Positions 12,177-20,527 of a stretch of DNA of 64,000 nucleotides are shown piece by piece. Location: NCBI GenBank assembly GCA_034509735.1, contig JACGWO010000001.1:34475966-34539965 (forward strand), in the 5' to 3' direction. A program made the translations under genes and the position numbers. Position 1 is the first letter of the stretch. Every line of letters begins with the position of its first letter. The notes under the pieces were generated by a model that was not told the DNA's origin, did not search any database, and was given only the letters and a program-made list of their open reading frames with translations. This stretch comes from Sesamum alatum (taxonomy: Eukaryota > Streptophyta > Magnoliopsida > Lamiales > Pedaliaceae).

Positions 12177-12649
12177 ACCATATTTAAGAACCCGTTATCA
12201 ACCATAGTTGAGACAAACAAATTTAATGGAACCATTACAACGACTGGTTGCGCAATCTGAGGATAATTCTCAATTATGAGAACCAAGGCTATGTCATGGA
12301 TAAGCCGTTTCCTCGGACTTTGCCGGAAGGATCGACGCCCGAAGAATGTGAGACGTTTGAGACTTGGCATCAGGATAACCGGAAAGTCCGTAGTATCATA
12401 CTTGCAACTATGACGAATGAGATGCAAAAGCAGTATGAGAGGCTAGATGGCATTCCTTCCATAATGGCTCGCCTGAAGGATTGTTATGCAGTCCCGGACT
12501 GGCATACTAGGTATGTCGCAACAAAGGCGTTCTGTGGAACCAAGATGACCGAAGGGTCCTCTGTCATGAGTACCGATGCTTACCTTAGTGGAAAAGCTCG
12601 AAGACCTCAAGGTACGGCTCGATAATGAGACGTACATTGATGTGATCCT
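12177..12649 (+). pseudogene. element D gag fragment
   Basis: Gag homologous to the gag of B and E: LRNLRIILNYENQGYV, then PEGSTPEECETFETWHQ, and QKQYERLDGIPSIMARLKDC. The normal ATG-TCT-AAG start is replaced by CCATATTTAAG, and a base is missing near 12232. The open frame from 12248 runs to about 12570 before a frameshift equivalent to that in E. It is cut by the 5' LTR of B at 12650, within the ETYIDVILQ codons. The rest of D is missing from the window. Confidence 0.85.
12645..12649. repeat. putative target duplication (atcct) left of B
   Basis: ATCCT precedes B's 5' LTR inside D gag. No right partner exists, because B's 3' LTR is truncated at 31453. Confidence 0.5.
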
Positions 12650-14641
12650 TGTTAGAATAGGTGACCATGTAGCCAATCTTGGCAGGCAAAATGTAACCTA
12701 TGTCTATACAATTTCAGTGTTTTGATAAACTATTAATGAATAAAGAAGTGAAATTCATTCTGGCATTACTTTGTTTGCGTTCACTTTACTGCTTTATATC
12801 TATCTGTTCACTACGCAAACAAAGCCCAAGGATTGAAAACCTATTTCGGGGACTGGGACTACGCTTGAAGGTAGGTCCATGAAATCAGTCCCGCCGAATC
12901 AGTCCGGAAATCTCCAAGTCAAGGAATCTCGAAAATGGGTACCGAGATTCCCCTTGAGACTTGCACTAAGCATCTGCTGTCGTATTTCATCGACGGGTGA
13001 CGAAGGTCGTCTAAGCAGTGTTAGTGGGTTAGCCTGCTAGGGAGCAGCTGACTGAGGTGACTCGCGGGAACCGTCGTACGGAGGACCTTGAGTAAGGTCA
13101 GCAAGGTATGACGTGTATTTCCGGTTCTAACGGTACAGGCCAAGTCCTTTGACTTGAGGAACTGCTGAGTTTACCTGTATATCAGGTTTGTATCTTAGAT
13201 ATGGTGAGAGATTGCCAAGAAGCACTTGAGTAGTCATAAGCCAAGTCTAGTGCAGCTCTGGTGTACAGAGTGACAGTAGTTTCCAAGAAAGGATCTGTCT
13301 CCTGTCAAAAGGCATTGACAGTTGAGTCTCACGTATGCTCTGTGTCTTGTCCTTAAAATCTGTGGCCACAGTAACTGAACAGAAGAGAAGGTTTCCCTTG
13401 CGGCGTTTAGTAAGGACAGACCGACACTTAGGTCCAAAATGGGTACCTGCATTTTCCGTGCCCTAGACCCTAAGTGGTGAGACCGTAGACAGAAGGACAA
13501 ATGTACTGTTAAGGGCCTAAATGTTCATCCCCGATATTTCACCTAGTCTCTAGTGCCATGGACCGTTGCTAGATGGCCACCCATGGTAGCGGACGGATTC
13601 TAGGAAATCCGACCAAGTCTAGCTGAAAGGTGAACCTAAAGAGTCACACACAATCCACACACATCAAGTATTTAATTTAGAATTAAATATTGGAGAAAAG
13701 GAATGATTAAATTGGATTTAATCGGGTCCTCCATTTTCTTGGAGAATTAATTCCTTCTATTTGATAAAAGGAACTAATCTAATAAATTAGATTTATTAGA
13801 GGATTAATTTAATAGGCCTAGAATAAATATTTATAATTTATTTTATTTATTTATTTGGCCTTTGTAATATTTAGTAGGATTTAAATATTCCATTATATTA
13901 AATTAATGGTTGAGATTGAAAGGGAGAGATGGATGGCTAGGGTTAATTTGACTAGGTCAAATACTATTTTAACTAGGACTTTGACTAGGTCAAAATCCTA
14001 GTCAAAATAGACCTCTTTAGAGTTAGAGTTTAAAGAGGATTAAACTCCTCCTCTATATATAGTCCTAGCCTCTCTCTATTTGAAAAGTAATAAAATTCCA
14101 ACACACACACAACACACACAAACTCGGCTCCCTCTCTCCCTTCTCTCGTCCGCCCCCTCTCTCTCACTCTCAAGAAAATCTTCTTGATTCTTTTGTTCTT
14201 GGAAACATTAAGATCAAAAGGAGAATTAATACCGTTAATTAATAACGTGTTATTAATTCATCCTCTCCAATATTATACTTGTTAGTTCGCTAGCACGACA
14301 TGCAAGATACGTGGGTGGATTGCGTGTTACTATTTGGAGAGTCTCAAGAATGAGACTTGGAGCAAATCGGGGAACAACACGATTAGCAGTTAAAAGCCGA
14401 AAACGACAATCGGTAGGTTCCGATTTAATTTTTCGTTCCTTTTATTTTTAATCCTATGGCCTCCATGATTTATTTATGTTCTTTAATATCATGAGATACA
14501 CCGAACACCCGGGAAAGTTCAAGGGCACACCCCTTGAACGTGTTTATTTATTTTATCAAGCATGCTTTAATTTTTGTATTCAATTTTATAACGCGCTTCT
14601 GCATTCGCGCTATTTCTCGGGACGATCCACAATCTTTTTCA
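12650..14641 (+). repeat. 5' LTR of element B
   Basis: Runs from TGTTAGAATAGGTGACCATG to ...TTTTTCA, 1992 bp, followed by a primer site. Promoter-like TATATATA is at 14054-14061, followed by ACACACAC and CT-rich sequence (about 14100-14170). The U3 conserved block is at about 13520-13660. U3 palindromes include TATTTAATT/AATTAAATA (about 13668) and GATTAAAT-TGG-ATTTAATC (about 13705). The U5 hairpin has arms GTTCAAGGG (14517-14525) and CCCTTGAAC (14531-14539). It differs at few positions from the surviving ~95 bp of B's 3' LTR. Confidence 0.92.
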
Positions 14642-14642
14642 G

Positions 14643-14654
14643 TGGTATTAGAGC
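14643..14654 (+). other. primer-binding site of B (mutated)
   Basis: TGGTATTAGAGC, one transition away from TGGTATCAGAGC, one base after the LTR. Confidence 0.85.
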
Positions 14655-15655
14655 CCGGTTCGGTGTATAGGCCTAGGATTTAATGTGCATTTTAAGCATG
14701 AAACGTGTTCTTGGCATGATTTAATTAATTCTTGGTTTCTTGATTATTAAAGCATGTCGTTTCTTGCTTTTAATTCATGTGATTATTGCGTTGTTGGTAT
14801 TTTTTCTGTTTTTCTTGGAAAACGGGGGTGAAAAATTGAACGAAGAACGAAGAAGCGCCGACCAGCCGGAGGCTAGCCGCGCGCAGTCGTGGGCACAAGC
14901 AGGGGAAGCCTGCGCGTGGCCGCCCGGCCGGATGCGCCAGACTGCGTGCAGCAGGCAGACGCGCGGCCAGAGTGGCCGCCCGCGGGTGTGCGCGCACGCA
15001 GACGAGGGTGTCTGCGCGCGCCGCGTTGGAGAGTCCACGCGTGCGCGGGCACCAGGCGGCGCCGCCAGGAGCGCGCGCCCGCAGACAGTGGTGTCTGCAC
15101 GCGCGCGCCCGGCAGGCACACCTGGTGCGCGCGCGCGCGCACACTGCACAGGGGGCAGATGCGCGGCTAGCGACCAGCAGGCCAGAGTACGCGCGAGCAT
15201 GGGAGCCTGCGCGCAATGGCCTGCTGTCGACCAGGCGCCCGCGCACCCAGGCAAGGGCCTGCGCGCGCGCCCCCAGCCAGGCAGCACCTGCGCGCACACT
15301 GGTAGGCTGTTGCCGGTGGTGGCGGCCGGCTGCCGGTGCAGCTAGGGTTTTACCCTATTTTTGTTCTTTTATTTATTTTTCAGTTTTAATTTTTTAATTA
15401 ATTATGAAAATTCGGTTTTTTGTTCAATTTTGCCTAATTTTCTAAGACATTATTTTGGGAAGTAATATATTGGATTTGGAATCCCGGGAATATTTTTCTT
15501 AAAAATAATGAGGAAAGGTTTTCCTAAAACGAGAAAATATTATTACCAACGATTATGCTATATTTTCACATGCTACGCATTTATTTATTCATCTTGAATA
15601 ATTATGATTGGTTATCATGTAATATTGGTATATTGTTATTATGTGATTGGATCAT
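14655..15655 (+). mobile_element. 5' leader of element B, first part
   Basis: Leader between primer site and gag, with a GC-rich tract at 14851-15342 and then AT-rich sequence containing the hairpin AGGAAA-GGT-TTTCCT (about 15510). It is split by element A at 15661 and resumes at 26097. The long Ala/Arg-rich open frames on both strands follow from the GC composition and are not annotated as genes. Confidence 0.85.
14851..15342 (+). repeat. GC-rich hairpin array in B leader
   Basis: CpG-rich tract with repeated hairpin modules: GCGGCCA-GAG-TGGCCGC (14962-14978), GCAGAC/GTCTGC at 14998-15015 and again at 15081-15098, CAGCAGGCCA/TGGCCTGCTG spanning about 15174-15228, and CAGGC-AAGG-GCCTG near 15248-15261. 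Runs of GCGCGCGC separate the modules. Confidence 0.8.
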
Positions 15656-15660
15656 AGGAT
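15656..15660. repeat. target duplication AGGAT, left of A
   Basis: AGGAT directly precedes element A; the same five bases follow it at 26092-26096. Removing A and one copy rejoins B's leader. Confidence 0.95.
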
Positions 15661-16711
15661 TGTTAGAATAGGTGACCAGAAAGTCAATGGTATTGGCTGT
15701 TCTGAGAACCATTCGTCAATCTGTGAACAAGTAATATTATGTTAATGAATGTAGTAAGGATTCATAGGCATGAGTTTGTTGTACTTACTGCTTGCATCGT
15801 TACGATGTCACAACAAACGCCCACAGACTGAAATAACATTTCGGGAAATTGGAACTACGCTTGGAGGTAGGTTCATGAAATCAGTTTCGCCGAATCAGTC
15901 TGAAATACTCCAAGTCAAAGGAATCTCGAGACAGGGCATCGAGAATCCATTTGAGACTTGCACTAAGCATCTGTTGTCGTGTTTCATCGATGGGGGACGA
16001 GGATCGTCTAAGCAGTGTTAGTGGGTCGCCTGCTGGGGAGCGGCCGACTGAGGTGACTCGTGGGAATCGTCATATAGAAGCTACTCGGGCTTGGTCGGTA
16101 TGACTCGTATTCCCGGTTCCGATAGTACGGGATTAGTCCTCGGACTTGAGGATCACGGCAGTCCCCTACATACTAAGGTTGTATCTTGGATCTGGTGAAA
16201 TTTGACCGATTATATTACATGGTCATCATAAGCCTCGTCCAGTGCAGTCAGAGTATGTAAGAACGGTGAATTCCAAGATAGGATCTGTCCCCTGTCAAAG
16301 GATATGACAGCAAGATCTCCTATGCGCTCGGAGATGGTTTAGACTCACAAAGTCTATGGCCATAGCACTTGATGTAGTCGGAAAGGATTTCCTACGTCGA
16401 GTTAAACCTATCTCGAGCATTATGCATAGTTGCCTAGTCAACGATGGGAACCGACCCCTAGACTAAAGGCCGGGAGACAGGCGACAGTAGGACCGTACCC
16501 GTACGTATCGAGCGTCGGTAGGACCGCACCTGCGTATAACTCGGAGCCTAAATGTTCACACCGTAAATTCACCTAGTCTCTAGTGCCATGGACCGTTGCT
16601 AGATGGCCACCCATGGTAACGGACTACTTTGGTTATGAAATAACAAAAAGTAGGTCCAAGTCTAGCTGAAAGGTGAACCTAAAGAGTCACACCCGCTACA
16701 CCAAATGAAAG

Positions 16712-16929
16712 GGAATTAATTTGGAATTAATTCCGGGAGAAGGTATAATTTAATGGAATTAAATTATACTTCTTGGAGATTCAAGCTTCGATGAATTATT
16801 TGGAATAATTGGGCTTGAGTTCATAAATTAGATTTATGAATTTTACAAAGCATGGGCTTTCCTTTTAATTAGATTAAAAGGGTGAATTAATTAATTAGTG
16901 GGCTTGGTATATTAAATAGGATTTAATAT
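16712..16929 (+). repeat. array of AT-rich palindromes with 3-nt centres in U3 of A
   Basis: Five perfect inverted repeats occur in about 220 bp, each with a 3-nt centre: 16712-16734 (10-bp arms, TGG), 16743-16769 (12-bp arms, GGA), 16820-16840 (9-bp arms, TAG), 16861-16881 (9-bp arms, TAG) and 16911-16929 (8-bp arms, AGG). The arms differ between modules but match within each. Similar arrays occur in the U3 of C and G. Confidence 0.85.
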
Positions 16930-17320
16930 AAAGTCCATGGCACTATTTAATTTAGAATTAAATAATCCCATTCTATGGAATTAATTAATGGGCTTGGTAT
17001 TAAATAGGATTTAATATAAAGTCCATGGACTATTTAATTTGGAATTAAATAAAGTCCATTCCATTAATTAATTAATGGGCTTAGTATGTTAAATAGGATT
17101 TTAATATAAAGTCCATGGGACTATTTAATTTAGAATTAAATAATCCCATTCTATGGAATTAATTAATGGGCTTGGTATTAAATAGGATTTAATATAAAGT
17201 CCATGGACTATTTAATTTGGAATTAAATAAAATCCATTCCATTAATTAATTAATGGGCTTAGTATATTAAATAGGATTTTAATATAAAGTCCATGGGATC
17301 ATTTAATTTAGAATTAAATA
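16880..17320 (+). repeat. tandem repeat array in U3 of A (5' LTR)
   Basis: About five imperfect copies of a unit of roughly 80-105 bp containing TTAATTAATGGGCTTGGTAT, TATTAAATAGGATTTAATA, AAAGTCCATGGACTATTTAA and a further palindrome. Two alternating variants are visible (one with AATCCCATTCTATGG, one with AAAGTCCATTCCATT), suggesting duplication of a two-unit block. Repeated in the 3' LTR at about 24895-25345. Confidence 0.85.
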
Positions 17321-17494
17321 AAGCCCATTCCATAAAGCCCATCAAAATGGATGGACAAGATTTGATCTAGAGAATGATGAGATGAAGGGCCATGATTAAT
17401 TTGACTTAATCAAAGCCTAATTTGACTAGGTCAAAATCCTAGTCAAAGTGTGTCTCTTTGGAAGAGTTTGAGAAGCAATAGGAATTCCATCTTC

Positions 17495-17502
17495 TATAAA
17501 TA
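17495..17502 (+). promoter_or_regulatory. TATA box of A 5' LTR
   Basis: TATAAATA lies 567 bp before the LTR end, upstream of an A/C-rich stretch. The same box is at 7348-7355 (D), 25517-25524 (A 3' LTR), 42039-42046 (B2), 61827-61834 (solo LTR) and 62531-62538 (A' 3' LTR). Transcription would start some 30 bp downstream. Confidence 0.7.
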
Positions 17503-17914
17503 CTTAAAAAACACACACTTACACCTAGTATTCTCTACAACTCTCATCTCTCAATTTCCTCTCAAAAATTCGTCCATGCCCTTTTCTTAATCTCCAAGAA
17601 TTATACTTTGTTCTTCTTGATTTTATTCAAGTTAAGAACATAAGAGACATTGATTGCGTTAATTCATAGCGTGTATCGATGTCTCTTCTCCCCAAATTAT
17701 TTCTTGCTAGCACAAGGGTTGTTTGCTTTCCGGTAGAGCGAGTGAGATGATTTAGAGGGTCTCTTATTTGAGATCTTGGTGCAAAACGGGGAACAATGCG
17801 TGTAGCCGAAACGAAGACAAAACTACAACCGGGTAGGTTCTTTAATTTCGTTTTTTCGATTTCAATTCTATGGCCTCCATGTTGTGTTTTATTGAACATG
17901 AGATACACCGAACG

Positions 17915-18047
17915 CCCGGGAGAATCAAGGGCACACCCCTTGATTCTTTTATGAATATTATGCATAGTTTAAAGTCCATTTAATTATGCTTTGTAATTTT
18001 TATTACGCACTATTTCGCGCTTCCGCTATTCGCGTTAATCTCCCGGG
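17915..18047 (+). other. candidate U5 RNA structure (hairpin inside a clamp stem)
   Basis: CCCGGGAG (17915-17922) is complementary to CTCCCGGG (18040-18047), closing a ~117-nt domain just upstream of the primer site. Inside it GAATCAAGGG (17922-17931) and CCCTTGATTC (17937-17946) form a perfect 10-bp stem with a CACAC loop; the base at 17922 can belong to either helix. Other LTRs keep the structure with different but matching arms. Confidence 0.7.
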
Positions 18048-18069
18048 ACGATCCACCGATTTCTATCAG

Positions 18070-18081
18070 TGGTATCAGAGC
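18070..18081 (+). other. primer-binding site of A
   Basis: TGGTATCAGAGC, an intact iMet-type primer site, one base after the LTR end at 18068. Confidence 0.92.
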
Positions 18082-20527
18082 CCGGTTCGGTGTATAGGCC
18101 TAGAATTCTATGTGCTATGTGCGTTTAAGCATGATAAACGTGTTTTAATTTACGTTTATAGTATGTTTATCGTAGATAATTATTGGCGTTTAATTTTGCA
18201 TGGGATTTTGGATCTTGGTTTTCTTGAATGTGTTTATACATGTTCTAGGGTTTAATTTATCTTGTGGTTCAGAAAAATTGCATGAAAAATCGAAAAGGAG
18301 TGAAAAACGGCGAACCGGCAGCAGCAGCACGCTGGCCGCGCGCACAAGGGCGCGGCCGGGCGCGCGTGCAGGCCCCTGTCCGGCCGCGCGCGCGGCCGCG
18401 CGCGCAGGCATGGGCGCCTGCGCGCGTGCGCGCGCGCGCACGGCATGCGCTAGGCGCGCGCCCAGGCGCGGCCGTCTGCGCTGGGCGCGCGCGCTGTGCG
18501 CGCAGGCAGAGGAGCCTGCGCGCACGCGCGCGCCCAGGCGCGGCCGTCTGCGCTGGGCGCGCGCGCTGTGCGCGCAGGCAGAGGAGCCTGCGCGCACGCG
18601 CGCGCCTGGCCCGCCGGCTGTGCCGTTTTCCGTTTCTCTCCCGTTTTTTGGCTCGTTTTTCAAAACTGTTTTTACTGAATTATTTTTATGATATTTTCTG
18701 CATTATTCTGAACCCGTTGACTTAGAATATTTATTTTTTGAGATTTGGGAATTTCCTAGAATAAATATTGCTTGGTTGATGAGGAAAGGGTTTCCTAACA
18801 AGATTTAATTTTTGCAATGGTTGCACCAATGATCAAAATTCATATGTGAAATTTCGCAATAATTTCTGCGTTTTATGATGTTGGACATCATGGTTATTTT
18901 ATGGCTTGAGTAGATCTTGACATGTATTAATATTGCACAAATTGTTGGATTTTGGAATTCTTGAATAAATGGGCATATTCTTGAATTGTTGATTTTGTGT
19001 TTCAGAAAATTCGATTTTTTCTGTATAATTCTGGGAATTTTTCTGAATTAATTAACTTGGGGCATTTTAATTTTGGTTGAGATTTTATATTTCATAGAAT
19101 TAATATTGCCTTGTTAATTATGGAAAAGGTTTTTCCAACAAAAATCGTTGTGCATAGGTTGCACTATTATCCAATGTTTGGTGTGGATATTTTACATGTA
19201 GTTTCTGCATTTATTTTTATGGTATGGATTATCATGGATGTTGGTATAGCATATTTTACGTGGGATATGTATTTGTGCTATTTGTGTTAATTGATTTGAC
19301 AAAGGATGATCACAAAGCCCCTAGACCGCATGTATGGTTTATTTACATTTATTTGTTGGGTTGTGGCCTGTGTGCCTCTTTATTTTCCTCTCTGTCTCTC
19401 TTCTAGTGCCTTGGAATAATAAGGCTTTCTCTCTCCCTCCTAATGTACTCCCCCCAAATGTTTAATTGGGGTTTCTTATTTTATGATGTAATGAGAGTAG
19501 AATTAGTGGTGAGGTTTTATTTCTTTTTGTAAATAAAAGCTGCAAGAGAAGACAAGCCCAAGGTGTTGGAGGCCCATGGAGGTAGCCATCAGATGGCCCA
19601 CGGAGGATCCATGGAGAAGGAGCCCGGTGTAGGCCCAAGATGGAGAGCCCAAGAAGATAAAGAGGACTTACAAGGCCCATTGCATTTAATGGGTTATTAA
19701 AACTTGTAATAGCATAGGACCTACCCTTAGATTGACCATAGATCCACTGCGGGCTCAGTGGGTCGCATAGGTTTGGGCTTGTGATCATCCTACAGGGGCG
19801 TGCTAGGCTTTATTTTGCATGCGATGCGTATTAATTGCTTATGATTATTCTATATGCTTTATGTATGGTTACATTCACGCTTAGAATATTTTCTGCCATA
19901 ACGCACGCAATGCAATACTTGATATATGTGATGAGGTCTCGTTCTATCAAAACTCTCACTTGGTTGAACCAAGTTAAATATAGACCCTTAATAAATGGAC
20001 TAGGACTCTGGGAGTCTGTCCAAGCCTTCCATCCATGGCAAAAGTGAGGAAGATCTTTTAGGTCGATAGCGTGGTCTCACGAGTCGTGGCACGACTATCG
20101 TGCTTGAAAGAAGCTGCACTTTGTCATGAACGATGAGTAGACTGCTGTTACCTATCTCACGAGTCGTGGAGGTAGCAGTGAGTCTATGAATCGGTTGATT
20201 GGGTCGGGTCTAACGCCCGAACAACGTGATTCGCTTGGAGTCCTCGGGATCACGTGAAAGGGTGAGGCAATTATCTTGGGAATCTCGTGGAACGAGAATG
20301 GTATGGAATACCTCCCACGGGTTCTTTTCCCATGCGAATCGTAGAAGCGGGGTATGGGGGAGATCGCTGTGGATCCTGAGCCCACTAGGAAAGGATTTCC
20401 CGAAAACAACGTTTGAGAGTGCCGTGTTTTCGTAGAAATAGTGGGAGAGGTTAAGGACCAAAGAGCGAGACTTAACCAAAATATTACTTCATTCTGCTTA
20501 TTATTTTCTGTTTCATATATGTTGTGA
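18082..20527 (+). mobile_element. 5' leader of element A (non-coding)
   Basis: A leader of about 2.45 kb before the gag remnant. In order: GC-rich tract (18307-18622); an AT-rich segment present twice in diverged form (about 18720-18930 and 19060-19255), each with a hairpin (AGGAAA-GGG-TTTCCT, TGGAAAA-GGT-TTTTCCA); the left arm GGATGATCACAAAGCCC (19304-19320); CCACTG/CAGTGG hairpin (19744-19761); the right arm GGGCTTGTGATCATCC (19775-19790); a CACTTGGTTGAACCAAGTT hairpin (about 19957); and two CACGAGTCGTG palindromes (about 20078 and 20159). No gene seen. Confidence 0.85.
18307..18622 (+). repeat. GC-rich hairpin array in A leader with 72-bp tandem duplication
   Basis: CpG-rich tract. Two adjacent 72-bp units, about 18454-18525 and 18526-18597, appear identical. 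Each holds a perfect 11-bp hairpin, TGCGCGCAGGC and GCCTGCGCGCA around AGAGGA (18497-18524, and +72). A third hairpin with GCGCGCAGGC arms is at 18400-18425. Confidence 0.88.

Larger units (their letters stand above)
15661..18068 (+). repeat. 5' LTR of element A
   Basis: 2408 bp, TGTTAGAATAGGTGACC...TTTCTATCA. U3 has the conserved block (about 16549-16695), AT-rich palindromes (16712-16734, 16743-16769, 16820-16840, 16861-16881, 16911-16929) and a tandem array (about 16880-17320). TATAAATA is at 17495-17502, followed by ACACACAC. U5 has a hairpin and clamp stem (17915-18047). Compared with the 3' LTR it lacks one ATTTGACTAGG unit near 17420. Confidence 0.95.

Noticed and set aside
14740..15345. 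201-codon open frame and three antisense frames over the B leader GC tract
   Set aside because: Same composition effect; overlapping frames on both strands are equally long, and no homologous peptide exists in the leaders of A or C.
18190..18725. Several 150-160-codon frames over the A leader GC tract with an internal protein repeat
   Set aside because: The apparent protein repeat is only the 72-bp DNA duplication read in frame.
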